Below are positions 1-9,365 of a stretch of 64,000 bases of DNA, piece by piece; position 1 is the stretch's first letter; the number at the start of each line of letters is the position of its first letter. Made by a program: the position numbers and the translations under genes. The stretch lies in contig JAHZLH010000044.1 in assembly GCA_022599915.1 (NCBI GenBank), positions 1 to 64,000 on the forward strand. Reading direction: 5' to 3'. The notes beneath the pieces were generated by a model that did not search any database, was not told the origin of the DNA, and saw only the letters and a list, made by a program, of their open reading frames with translations. This DNA comes from Actinomycetes bacterium. GTDB lineage: Bacteria; Actinomycetota; Actinomycetes; S36-B12; GCA-2699445.

Positions 1-159
1 ACCAGCGCCAAGGCCGCTCCGAAGAAGCCCGCCGCCAAGCGCACCACCAGCGCCAAGGCTGCCCCGAAGAAGCCCGCCGCCAAGCGCACCACCAGCGCCA
101 AGGCTGCCCCGAAGAAGCCCGCCGCCAAGCGCACCACCAGCGCCAAGGCTGCCCCGAAG
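1..159 (+). repeat. 45-bp in-frame tandem repeat
   Basis: Three full units (1-45, 46-90, 91-135) and 24 bases of a fourth (136-159) are nearly identical at the DNA level, the first unit differing at two positions (gccgct against gctgcc). Each unit encodes 15 residues rich in Lys, Ala and Pro. Near-identity, including third positions, suggests recent duplication or slippage; more copies may lie left of the window. Confidence 0.95.
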
Positions 160-501
160 GCGAAGCAGTCGACCACTGCTGCCGAGAACGGTGGCAGCGC
201 GAAGAGCATCGCCGCCGTCGAGGGCGGCGTTCGCGTGTGGTTTGAGCGGCTGTCTGATTTCCAGGTGCCGAGCTGGGAACTGCCTTCATTCGAGCTACCG
301 AGCCTTGATCTGCCCACTATTGAGTTGCCCGAGGTGGAACTACCCAGCCGGGATGATGTCCGGGTAAAGGTTGTGCAGGTGCTAGACGATATCCAGGACG
401 CAGTCATGGCCGCGCCGAACCGGGCGCAAGAGATTGTGGTTGATCTGCGCGAATCGGTGACCAAGTCGGTCGTATTGATTCGTGAGGCCGCGGGTATCTG
501 A
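1..501 (+). CDS. C-terminal part of a Lys/Ala/Pro-repeat, HbhA/histone-H1-like protein (5' end outside window)
   Basis: The reading frame is open from the first base and ends at TGA 499-501, so this is the C-terminal 166 residues of a longer protein. Residues 1-53 are a 15-residue repeat (TSAKAAPKKPAAKRT) typical of basic tails that bind DNA or polyanions. The next part has a run of xLPxxxLP turns (WELPSFELPSLDLP), then an amphipathic helix to the end. A DUF2516 gene follows, as it does behind hbhA in mycobacteria (from memory), so this may be the positional counterpart of heparin-binding hemagglutinin. The basic repeat being followed by about 110 more residues is unlike HbhA, where it is terminal. 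An internal GTG at 235 is probably not the start. Confidence 0.7.
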   Translation, partial: TSAKAAPKKPAAKRTTSAKAAPKKPAAKRTTSAKAAPKKPAAKRTTSAKAAPKAKQSTTAAENGGSAKSIAAVEGGVRVWFERLSDFQVPSWELPSFELPSLDLPTIELPEVELPSRDDVRVKVVQVLDDIQDAVMAAPNRAQEIVVDLRESVTKSVVLIREAAGI

Positions 502-688
502 TCCGTTCGGTTGCGGCGCTTCGCAGCAGTGCTGCGCTGCTGCCGGTGACCAGGGAGTCGATGCTGACAACCGGTGCGCCGACGCTGTCGTTGAGTTCGA
601 TTAGTGACGTCGAGGATTGATGTCAGTGGCAATGTCGGCTGTCCCGCGGCGTTGCCATCAGGTAGGTTCGCATCGGAGGTAGGTCGTC

Positions 689-967
689 GTGCTGTTGTCA
701 GGTCTGCAAAATCTCGTTGACTGGGTGCTCTTTGGGCTGTTTGCGATTATCAAGATCTGGGCCTTCGTTGACTGCCTACGGCAGTCCGAGCGTGCATTCC
801 CAGCAGTGGGACGCCAGTCGAAGCTGTTGTGGCTCATTTTGACCGGGATCGCAGCGTTGACGGGCCTGGCAGTCGGCCCGCTTAACCTCATTGGGATCGC
901 CGGCCTCGTTGTCGCGCTGGTCTATCTCTTCGACGTGAAGGTGAAAGTCGGCGAGATCAGTCGCTAA
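689..967 (+). CDS. DUF2516 family small membrane protein
   Basis: A 92-residue protein of unknown function with two or three hydrophobic segments (about residues 8-27, 47-65 and 66-84) separated by a short basic loop carrying an SERAFPAVGRQ stretch. Length and pattern fit the actinobacterial DUF2516 family. GTG at 689 is chosen because GGAGGT lies at 675-680, eight bases upstream. It follows the Lys-rich repeat protein on the same strand by 187 bases, a pairing I recall from mycobacteria (hbhA and the next gene). Role is not known; the family assignment is from pattern memory. Confidence 0.8.
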   Translation: MLLSGLQNLVDWVLFGLFAIIKIWAFVDCLRQSERAFPAVGRQSKLLWLILTGIAALTGLAVGPLNLIGIAGLVVALVYLFDVKVKVGEISR

Positions 968-1038
968 TACGGTGCGACTTCCCCACTGACCATCCCGGTC
1001 GGCGAGCCGGTATGGCTCTGTTAGCCCAAAGTGCTCGG

Positions 1039-2682
1039 CTAACCCAGCAGCACGTCGTCAGCGTCCACGATTGCGTAGGCATATCCCTGTTCTGCTAGGA
1101 ATCGCTGTCGCTTGGCGGCGAACTCGGCGTCAACGGTTTCCCGGGTCACGATCGAGTAGAAGTGAGCGGTACGGCCGTCTGATTTGGGTCGCAGCACTCG
1201 ACCTAGCCGTTGCGCCTCCTCCTGGCGGGAGCCGAAAGTTCCGGAAATCTGAATGGCGACGGTGGCTTCCGGTAGGTCCACCGAAAAGTTTGCGACCTTC
1301 GACACCACCAGTACTTGGATTTCACCTTCGCGGAACTCGCCAAACATTCGCTCGCGCTCCTTGACTGGAGTCTTGCCGGTGACCAACGGAACCTCGAGAT
1401 CGCTGGAAATCTGTTCTAGTTGATCCAAGTACTGTCCGATGATTAAGACCTGCTCGCCTGCGTGGCGGTCTAATAGCGCTCGGACTACCCGAATCTTTTC
1501 CGGGGCATGAGCGGCTAGTCGGTAGCGATCCTCGAACTCAGCAGTGGCATAAAGAGTTCGATCGTGCTCTGACAGCGAGACGCGCACCTCGGTGCAATCT
1601 GCGGGCGCAATCCAGCCCTGGGCCTCGATTTCCCGCCAGGGCGCGTCGTATCGCTTGGGTCCGATCAGGCTGAAGACGTCCTTTTCGCGGCCGTCCTCCC
1701 TAATCAGCGTGGCAGTGAGGCCGAGTCGACGTCGAGCCTGAATGTCTGCGGTGAATCGGAACACCGGCGCCGGCAGTAGGTGGACTTCGTCGTAGACGAT
1801 CAGACCCCAGTCGCGAGCATCAAAGAGATCCAAGTGCTGGTATTCGCCGCCGCGGCGGGTAGTCAGTACCTGGTAGGTGGCGATCGTGACTGGGCGAATT
1901 TCCTTGCGGGCGCCGGAGTATTCGCCGATCTCCTCATCAGTCAGCGAGGTGCGGCGAAGCAACTCGGCCTTCCATTGCCGTGCGGCCACGGTGTTGGTCA
2001 CCAGAATCAAGGTGGTGGCGCTGAGCTCCGCCATAGCGGCCGCACCGACGATGGTCTTACCGGAGCCACAGGGCAGCACTACAACGCCGGAGCCACCGGC
2101 AAGGAAGCCGGCTACCGCTTGGCTCTGGTAGTCCCGCAAATCCCATTCTTGGTCGTCCAAAGCGATCTCGTGACGTTCGCCGTCGACGTATCCCGCCAAA
2201 TCCTCCGCTGGCCAGCCCAATGTGATCAGGACCTGCTTTAGGCGACCCCGCTCGCTGGGATGAATACGAACGGTTTCGTCGTCCAGTCGGTCACGGACCA
2301 GCGGCTGCATCTTCTTGCTGCGCAACACCTCGGTCAAGATCGCGGGTTCAGTTGTGGAGAGTACGAGACCGTGAGTTGGATGATTTTGCAGCGTCATCCG
2401 GCCGTAGCGGGCCATAGTCTCCGCGACGTCCACAAGCAAGCCGTTGGCAACTGGGAATCGGCTGTAGCGAATCAGTACGTCGACAACCTGCTCCGCGTCG
2501 TAGCTGGCGGCACCGGCGTTCCAGAGCCCGAGATCAGTGATCCGATAGGTGTGGATGTGCTCTGGGGATCGCTCTAGTTCCGCGAACGGGGCGATGTCGT
2601 TGCGGCACTGCTCAAACTGCTCGTGGTCAACCTCGAGGAGCAGAGTCTTGTCGCTTTGGACTATCAGCGGGCCATCGGTCAT
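1039..2682 (-). CDS. XPB/ERCC3-type DNA helicase (superfamily 2)
   Basis: A 547-residue SF2 helicase of the bacterial XPB class, expected to unwind DNA 3'-5' in repair. Walker A (GSGKT) is near residue 207, the DEVH box near 299, the SAT-like motif III is GLTATL, and the C-terminal RecA domain carries motif VI as QRLGRVLRPK. About 180 residues precede the first RecA domain, as in the family. ATG at 2682 is preferred to one six codons upstream (2700) because GAGGG stands before it and no Shine-Dalgarno precedes the upstream ATG. The gene upstream on the same strand is the helicase-associated protein, its usual actinobacterial partner, 59 bases away, so they are probably co-transcribed. Confidence 0.93.
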   Translation of the reverse strand: MTDGPLIVQSDKTLLLEVDHEQFEQCRNDIAPFAELERSPEHIHTYRITDLGLWNAGAASYDAEQVVDVLIRYSRFPVANGLLVDVAETMARYGRMTLQNHPTHGLVLSTTEPAILTEVLRSKKMQPLVRDRLDDETVRIHPSERGRLKQVLITLGWPAEDLAGYVDGERHEIALDDQEWDLRDYQSQAVAGFLAGGSGVVVLPCGSGKTIVGAAAMAELSATTLILVTNTVAARQWKAELLRRTSLTDEEIGEYSGARKEIRPVTIATYQVLTTRRGGEYQHLDLFDARDWGLIVYDEVHLLPAPVFRFTADIQARRRLGLTATLIREDGREKDVFSLIGPKRYDAPWREIEAQGWIAPADCTEVRVSLSEHDRTLYATAEFEDRYRLAAHAPEKIRVVRALLDRHAGEQVLIIGQYLDQLEQISSDLEVPLVTGKTPVKERERMFGEFREGEIQVLVVSKVANFSVDLPEATVAIQISGTFGSRQEEAQRLGRVLRPKSDGRTAHFYSIVTRETVDAEFAAKRQRFLAEQGYAYAIVDADDVLLG

Positions 2683-2741
2683 CGAACCATTGTCCCTCAT
2701 TGGCGCGCGAGCGACCTTTCGGTACCGATTTGGTCGAGGTG

Positions 2742-4913
2742 CTAGCCACCGTGCGTGCTGGCGGCCGTGACACGGGCGAAGGGCACCACGCGGATCTCAC
2801 TGCTAGTGAGATCGAACGCGCACACTTCACCGTCGGAGACTGCCAGCGGCTCAACTAGGTGTGTCTGCGGTGTGCCGTCGTCGTCGCTAAACCGGAGCCA
2901 CAGCTGCTCGTGGGACAACGAAGCGCGGTTGAACAACGCGCGCAGATCGGCGGCGGGTAATGGCTGCAGATCGTTGGGCGGGTGAAGTTCCGGATGATGT
3001 CGCTGCTCGACCCGACGCAGTGAACTCACGATCCGGTGGGGATCTGGCATTGACCCGCTGCTCCCTGAGGCTGCCCGGGCGGGGGCCGCCAACGGAGCGC
3101 TGCTGCCAGTGTCCTCGAGTACTTCGTGACCAAGTTGTTTGATCAAGCGGACTAACTCGGCTGCCGGCACCTGAGATCCCAGTACTCCGGGCGCGAGGAG
3201 TTGCAGACCACATTCCGCCAAGGCTGGATCTTGGACCAATGAGGCCGCGACTTTCTCATCACAACGCACGACCGCGGCCAGTGAAACAACCGAGATGGCG
3301 GCACGTTGCCGATCGGTATCCGTGAGGAGGACTTCCAGTGCCTGCGGAATCGGGGTCTTGGATAATCCAGCGAGCCACTCCAAAACCTCCTGGGCAGTTT
3401 CTCCTTCGCCGATGGCTCGCCGCACCGATTCGGGAGTAAAGCGGACCACCGCGCCCGCCCCGCTAGATTCGGTTTCTGCTAATCCCGCCAGTCGGCGCTC
3501 TACCGCTCGTGGCAGCGGACCTAGGGCAGTAGCCGTGAGATCCGCCTGCAAAATCAAGTCGGGAGATAGTGCAGGGAGGGCGGATCCGATCAGTGGCGCT
3601 AGCGCAACCGGATCGGCAGCAACCAGTAGTTGCTGAGTCGCTGCACTAGCTCCGGCAACGGTCACTAGGCCAAGCATGCGGGCTTCGCTGAGGACAGCTG
3701 CTAGCTCGGTGGCCGCGATCGGATGACGAGGCCGGGACCACGCTAGCCATTCCAGAGTGTGTTGCGGGGCTACCGCTACAGCCGCGCGCAGTACCTGCCG
3801 GCGTTGCGTCTCCGCTGCTGGATCCGGTCGCAGACTCAAAACAGCGGCTGGGTCAGAACTCGGAGTCTGCGGCAACGACAGCCAAGCCACCACTAGCGCC
3901 GCCCAGCGCTGCTCGCGGGGGAGTGTGCCAGCATCCTGGAAAGAGGTTGTCGGCAGTAGCTGACGTGAGCCGTCGTCATCTAGCCAGCCCAGTTCCCAAC
4001 ATAACGAGACGACGAGCGCGAGGTCGCCCGCTGCGAGATCAGTGGCGATAAGTGCCTCCTGCCAATCACGACTGCGCAAGGCGCCGTTGGCCTGTCGGGT
4101 GAGGGGTTGTCGAGTCGTGAGATCTACGAGACGGTCCACGGCTCGAAGGAGCTGGTCAGCCACATGGCCGGTATCACGTTCGGCATCCGCAACCGCGTCT
4201 CCGGAATCCTCCTCGGCGAAGGTGGGTGGATGCAAGGGTGGCTCTTGGATCAGCAATCCGTTCCGAACTGCCAGCGCCACGGTACGGGACAGCACGAGTT
4301 CTCCGGTGTCGTCGGCGGCAAGTAGCTTTCTTTCAGTTAGCCAGTCGATCACCGCTTGGTCGAGTGGTCTGTCTGGATGCAGCGGTCGCACCTGCCAAGC
4401 CAGCTGTTGGATCTTCTCCGCCACCTCGGCTGGCGCCGCGGCTAGTTCGTTCAGTAACCATTGCGGCTCTGCTGCAATCCGGGAAATGCCGCTAGCGTGG
4501 CCTCGATCCCGTGGCTCGAGGCCGCAGGGTGTTCTGCCGACAATCTCGCGCACGGCTGAGGGCACGCGCAGGTCTGCGGTACTGCCCCAGAGCAGCGCCC
4601 GCTGTATGAGGGCCGTCACGATGATGTCCAGTTGGGAATCAGCTGCTACTTGATCGAGACCCGCGCTGAGGTCGGTGATATCAAAGCGGCCGGCTCCTGC
4701 TAGCGCACAGGCTGCTTCGAGAACTGCCAATTCGCCGGCAGTAGTGTCGGCCATTGCCTGCAGCGCGCTTGCTGCGGTATTAGCTCGCATCGCGAGGTCG
4801 GCGAAGGACTTCGGAATGGGTTGAAGCAGATCAGGCCGCGACTGCAGCAGGGTGGCGATGCTTGCGTCACTGCGCCGACGTAGGTCGTCGGCCAAACTGC
4901 GCGGTACGGACAT
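2742..4913 (-). CDS. Helicase-associated (XPB/Ssl2-like) domain protein
   Basis: A 723-residue protein without a Walker motif. It matches the large actinobacterial proteins that carry a helicase C-terminal-like region (PF13625-type) and sit beside XPB helicase. The N-terminus (SLADDLRRRSDASIATLL) and LRPDL-type helices resemble the winged-helix repeats of that family. The central part is long, Ala/Leu-rich and helical; the last 100 residues contain a PLPAADLRALFNRA segment and a beta-rich end suited to nucleic-acid binding. Function is not established; pairing with XPB suggests a loading or regulatory subunit in DNA repair. A 16-bp palindrome lies 48 bases before the start. Confidence 0.8.
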   Translation of the reverse strand: MSVPRSLADDLRRRSDASIATLLQSRPDLLQPIPKSFADLAMRANTAASALQAMADTTAGELAVLEAACALAGAGRFDITDLSAGLDQVAADSQLDIIVTALIQRALLWGSTADLRVPSAVREIVGRTPCGLEPRDRGHASGISRIAAEPQWLLNELAAAPAEVAEKIQQLAWQVRPLHPDRPLDQAVIDWLTERKLLAADDTGELVLSRTVALAVRNGLLIQEPPLHPPTFAEEDSGDAVADAERDTGHVADQLLRAVDRLVDLTTRQPLTRQANGALRSRDWQEALIATDLAAGDLALVVSLCWELGWLDDDGSRQLLPTTSFQDAGTLPREQRWAALVVAWLSLPQTPSSDPAAVLSLRPDPAAETQRRQVLRAAVAVAPQHTLEWLAWSRPRHPIAATELAAVLSEARMLGLVTVAGASAATQQLLVAADPVALAPLIGSALPALSPDLILQADLTATALGPLPRAVERRLAGLAETESSGAGAVVRFTPESVRRAIGEGETAQEVLEWLAGLSKTPIPQALEVLLTDTDRQRAAISVVSLAAVVRCDEKVAASLVQDPALAECGLQLLAPGVLGSQVPAAELVRLIKQLGHEVLEDTGSSAPLAAPARAASGSSGSMPDPHRIVSSLRRVEQRHHPELHPPNDLQPLPAADLRALFNRASLSHEQLWLRFSDDDGTPQTHLVEPLAVSDGEVCAFDLTSSEIRVVPFARVTAASTHGG

Positions 4914-4960
4914 GCCTTGACGATATTCCCCTCGCCGCGACGACGCAGCAAGGTGTCCGG

Positions 4961-4976
4961 CCCTGAACGTTCAGGG
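4961..4976. promoter_or_regulatory. Perfect 16-bp palindrome, possible operator
   Basis: The sequence CCCTGAACGTTCAGGG is a perfect palindrome without a loop, lying between the groEL terminator and the helicase-associated gene, 48 bases before that gene's ATG. It could be a dimeric repressor site in that gene's promoter, or a second hairpin behind the groEL terminator. It does not match the actinobacterial LexA box as I know it. Confidence 0.45.
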
Positions 4977-4980
4977 AACG

Positions 4981-5018
4981 ACGAAGGGCCCACTCCCCAG
5001 CGGGAGCGGGCCCTTCGT
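4981..5018 (-). terminator. Hairpin terminator of groEL
   Basis: Arms ACGAAGGGCCC (4981-4991) and GGGCCCTTCGT (5008-5018) pair perfectly over 11 bp. An inner CTCCC/GGGAG stem extends the hairpin across most of the loop. It lies 17 bases past the groEL stop. There is no long U tract, as is common in high-GC actinobacteria. Confidence 0.85.
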
Positions 5019-5034
5019 TCGTAGGGTGTCGGGA

Positions 5035-6762
<1,728 letters not shown>

Positions 6763-6788
6763 TCACGAATCTACGACAATCCGGTTAG

Positions 6789-6815
6789 GTGGCACTCGCG
6801 GTGTGCGAGTGCTAA
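6789..6815 (-). promoter_or_regulatory. CIRCE operator (HrcA site) of groEL
   Basis: The inverted repeat is GTGGCACTC-N9-GAGTGCTAA on the top strand, against the consensus TTAGCACTC-N9-GAGTGCTAA. The right arm is perfect and the left arm differs at the two or three outermost positions. It lies just downstream of the groEL -10 box, the usual position for HrcA repression. No hrcA is in this window. Confidence 0.92.
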
Positions 6816-6820
6816 CACCA

Positions 6821-6849
6821 TGATTAGCACTGTACCCCAGTGAGTGCAA
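6821..6849 (-). promoter_or_regulatory. Vegetative promoter of groEL
   Basis: On the minus strand TTGCAC (6849-6844) and TAATCA (6826-6821) are separated by 17 bases, a good housekeeping-sigma promoter. Transcription would start near 6814, inside or at the edge of the CIRCE element, leaving a leader of about 140 nt. Confidence 0.65.
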
Positions 6850-7209
6850 GCCCCTATCAACGGCACAAGCCAACGGTCGGTCATCCTTCGCTCGCCGCTG
6901 AATTCGCGCCATGAACGACCGCGGCTCGGACAGTCAACAGATCGATCGGAAAAGAGCGATTCCGGTGCGCCGAAGGTCGGACACGCGTCCGCTGCACTGA
7001 GCAGGGTGGTTGATGGCCCAATTATGGCGCTCAGCAGTACAGCTCCGGTTGCGGTCTTCCCCGAGTCGCCCCCCCAAGGACGGTCGCTACCGGCTCGCGT
7101 CAATCGCGTGGGCGTCCTTCGCGCACTCGCCCCACCAACTGCGTTCTGGCGTGACAGAATCAAAGTAGGTGATGTAACCGGGCGCTGCGTCGTCGGAGCG
7201 GAGGACATG
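6850..7209. other. 360-bp intergenic stretch without a recognised gene
   Basis: Both strands have open frames here (145 residues on the minus strand and an upstream extension of the gene at 7210), but their residues look like translated non-coding DNA and neither has a ribosome site. The stretch probably holds the promoter of the small gene at 7210; I cannot place its hexamers with confidence. Confidence 0.5.
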
Positions 7210-7470
7210 ATGAGTAGGCACCAAGGGAAGCGTGAAGATCCCGCCGATGACGTCGTGCAGGAGCTCTACAACGAAATCTCGGCCGACCTGGGCACTGATG
7301 GCCCAGTGGAGACCTTCGGGCACCCAGAAGAAAACGTCGTCGGGCGACTAGTGGAGGAAGGCGAGGGTGCTCACCCCGACGTCACCGCCGAGGCGTTGGC
7401 GACCGATAGTCACGACACCAGTGACCTATCCGCCGAAGAAGCGGCGATTCACCTAATACAGGAAGACTAG
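7210..7470 (+). CDS. Small acidic hypothetical protein
   Basis: An 86-residue acidic protein I do not recognise. The first half has DDVVQELYNEISADLG, probably helical; the end is DLSAEEAAIHLIQED. No signal peptide or membrane segment is visible. Two ATGs stand side by side at 7207 and 7210; GGAGG at 7200-7204 favours 7210, since spacing to 7207 would be only two bases. The same frame stays open for another 120 codons upstream but that part looks non-coding. It is convergent with the sulfur-carrier gene. Confidence 0.6.
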   Translation: MSRHQGKREDPADDVVQELYNEISADLGTDGPVETFGHPEENVVGRLVEEGEGAHPDVTAEALATDSHDTSDLSAEEAAIHLIQED

Positions 7471-7522
7471 AAACTTCCGCCAGGCAGATCTGCCACCAGT
7501 GGGCTGGACTCAGCGGGCCGGT

Positions 7523-7807
7523 TCAGCAACCACCAGCGACGGCTGGGATTACCGCGATGGCCGCGGTCTCAGTCAGTGGCGTGGCTAGACCGCCGGCGAA
7601 GCGCACGTCCTCGTCATCCACGTAGACGTTGACGAAGCGGCGCAGTTCACCGGAATCATCCAGGATGCGGGCGGTGATGCCTGGGGCTGCTGCTTCCAGC
7701 GAATCAAGAGCGCTGGAAAGCGTTGCACCGGCATCAGCGAGGGTCAACTCTCCCGCTCCGTCGGTGTAGGTACGCAGGATGGTCGGTATGCGAACGGTTA
7801 CGGCCAT
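7523..7807 (-). CDS. Ubiquitin-like sulfur-carrier protein (MoaD/ThiS/CysO family) ending Gly-Gly-Cys
   Basis: A 94-residue beta-grasp protein (begins MAVTVRIPTILRTYTDG, ends IPAVAGGC). In this family the C-terminal Gly-Gly is adenylated and turned into a thiocarboxylate that donates sulfur. It resembles mycobacterial CysO in the RRFVNVYVDDEDVRF and TPLTETAAIAVIPA segments. Unlike mature CysO it has one extra residue, Cys, after Gly-Gly, so a JAMM-type peptidase would have to remove it first, as known for QbsE and HcyS precursors. ATG 7807 has GGAG six to seven bases upstream; an ATG four codons earlier is too close to any ribosome site. It follows the threonine-synthase-family gene by 72 bases and is probably under the same SAM riboswitch. 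Confidence 0.9.
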   Translation of the reverse strand: MAVTVRIPTILRTYTDGAGELTLADAGATLSSALDSLEAAAPGITARILDDSGELRRFVNVYVDDEDVRFAGGLATPLTETAAIAVIPAVAGGC

Positions 7808-7879
7808 AGTTTTCTCCAATGGTTGTCCGGGCCAAGAGTCGGCCCGGGTGTTGGTTGGTTGTGTTTGTTGCTTGCTGGT

Positions 7880-9157
7880 CTAGTTCAGGGCTTCTCGTAC
7901 TTCGGTGACGCGGGGTTCGATCACGGCGGTGGGACCGACGGAGTCAGCCACCGCGTCTAAGGTCTTGAGGCCGTCACCGGTGTTGAGAAGTACCGTCTCA
8001 GCGTCGGATGACGCGGCGCCGGACGCTAGCAGGCTCTGGAAGGTAGCCAGCGTGACCCCGCCAGCGGTCTCGGCAAAGATTCCTTCGGTTTCGGCTAACA
8101 ACTTGATAGCGGAAACAATCGCTGGATCGCTCACGCTTCCAATCGCCCCACCAGTACGGCGTACGGCGTCGAGCGCATACGGGCCATCGGCAGGGTTGCC
8201 AATTGCCAGACTCTTGGCAATCGTGTTGGGTTTCACCGGTCGCACGACCTGTTCGCCTTCGCTAAAGGCCGTGGCCACGGGGTTGCAGCCATTCGCTTGG
8301 GCTCCGAAGACGCAATAGCGAGATTGTTCGATGAGACCCAATTTCGTGAGTTCCCGCCACGACTTGTCGACCTTGGTCAGTAGCGATCCGGAAGCCACCG
8401 GAATGACGACCTGGTCCGGGGTCCGCCAGCCCAGTTGCTCGGCGATCTCGTATCCCAGTGTCTTGGAGCCTTCGGCGTAGTAGGGCCGCAAGTTGACGTT
8501 CACGAACCCCCAGTTAGCGGTCACCGGATCGCCGATGAGTTCGCTACAGAGCCGGTTGACGTCGTCGTAGTTACCCTCAACCGCCAGTAGCTTGCCGCCG
8601 TAGGTGGCGGTAGTGACCGTCTTCCCCGCCTCCAGGTTGGCGGGAATCAGTACTACCGAGTCCTGTCCGGCACGAGCCGCAGCGGCTGCCACCGCATTGG
8701 CCAGGTTGCCGGTTGAAGCGCACGCCAACGTAGTAAAGCCCAGCCGGCGTGCGGCGGACTGCGCCACCGCAACCACACGGTCCTTGAATGAGTGCGTCGG
8801 GTTACCGCTGTCGTCCTTGACCCACAGCGGGGCGGTCATGCCTAGTCGATCAGCCAGATTGTCGGCTCTCACTAGCTTTGTCATGCCTGGAGCCAGGTTT
8901 GCTTCGTCCTTGGCGTTGGGCGCTACCGGCAGCAATTGCGAATATCGCCACAGCGACTGCGGACCGGCCGCAATCGATTCTCGCGTGATTCCAGCGAAGT
9001 CGTACGAGACTTCTAGCGGGCCGAAACACTCGATGCAGGCGTAAGCCGCTCCCAATGGGTATTGCGCCGCACATTCGCGACAGGTAAGCGAGGTGGCCTG
9101 CCCGAAACTGGGGGCAGCGGATACCTCGGTAGTAGGTGCAGTGGAGATAGTTGTCAT
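7880..9157 (-). CDS. thrC: Threonine synthase-family PLP enzyme (threonine synthase or O-phosphohomoserine-dependent homocysteine synthase)
   Basis: A 425-residue fold-type II PLP enzyme. An N-terminal zinc ribbon (CRECAAQYPLG, CIECFGP) is followed by the PLP lysine in NPTHSFKDR, the STGN phosphate/substrate loop, and a glycine-rich segment (VASGSLL). Family members turn O-phosphohomoserine into threonine. Its control and neighbour argue for a sulfur role: a SAM-I riboswitch directly covers its ribosome site, and the next gene is a sulfur carrier of the CysO type. By analogy with CysM-CysO it might make homocysteine from O-phosphohomoserine and a protein thiocarboxylate; I recall, unchecked, a Streptomyces report of such an enzyme. 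hom and thrB, usual partners of housekeeping thrC, are absent nearby. Family assignment is firm; substrate is open. Confidence 0.88.
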   Translation of the reverse strand: MTTISTAPTTEVSAAPSFGQATSLTCRECAAQYPLGAAYACIECFGPLEVSYDFAGITRESIAAGPQSLWRYSQLLPVAPNAKDEANLAPGMTKLVRADNLADRLGMTAPLWVKDDSGNPTHSFKDRVVAVAQSAARRLGFTTLACASTGNLANAVAAAAARAGQDSVVLIPANLEAGKTVTTATYGGKLLAVEGNYDDVNRLCSELIGDPVTANWGFVNVNLRPYYAEGSKTLGYEIAEQLGWRTPDQVVIPVASGSLLTKVDKSWRELTKLGLIEQSRYCVFGAQANGCNPVATAFSEGEQVVRPVKPNTIAKSLAIGNPADGPYALDAVRRTGGAIGSVSDPAIVSAIKLLAETEGIFAETAGGVTLATFQSLLASGAASSDAETVLLNTGDGLKTLDAVADSVGPTAVIEPRVTEVREALN

Positions 9158-9165
9158 GAAGACCC

Positions 9166-9258
9166 CTCATCTTTCCCGGGTGGGACGGATTTGGCACCAA
9201 TCGCTAGGACGGTTGCCGGGGCTTCATCGGGCCGTTTCCCTCTGCCCCTCTGGATGAG
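9166..9258 (-). promoter_or_regulatory. SAM-I (S-box) riboswitch, probably translational
   Basis: Read on the minus strand from 9258, the order is CTCATC, CAGAG, GAGGGAAACGGCCC, GATGAAGCC, CGGCAACC, GGTGCCAAATCC and GATGAG, which follows the SAM-I consensus block by block, including the GGCAACC and GGTGC-AA signatures. P1 is formed by CTCATC (9258-9253) and GATGAG (9171-9166). The ribosome site GAGGGG (9168-9163) shares its first three bases with the 3' strand of P1, five bases before ATG 9157. SAM binding would therefore hide it. No separate terminator stem is seen. Confidence 0.93.
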
Positions 9259-9303
9259 ACTGTTTAGTTGTGGTGGGGCGGTGCGCATCAGCGCTACGCC
9301 TGC

Positions 9304-9332
9304 CTGACACTGTACTAGTAGTGCAGTTAATT
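9304..9332 (+). promoter_or_regulatory. Possible promoter of gpgS
   Basis: CTGACA (9304-9309) and TTAATT (9327-9332) are 17 bases apart, giving a start near 9339, about 27 bases before the gpgS ATG. The match is moderate and not tested. Confidence 0.4.
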
Positions 9333-9365
9333 ATGAAGGGCTGCCATCGCTGGAAGGGTTGTCAC

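Noticed and set aside
1-159. Possible CRISPR array in the left-edge repeats
   Set aside because: Units are contiguous with no spacers and lie in frame in a coding sequence.
6844-7209. Long upstream extension of the small acidic gene at 7210
   Set aside because: Residues look like translated non-coding DNA, it overlaps the groEL promoter, and the ribosome site lies just before 7210.
7483-7494. GGCAGATCTGCC palindrome between converging genes as a terminator
   Set aside because: No loop is possible without opening the stem and no T tract follows; a 12-bp palindrome may be chance.
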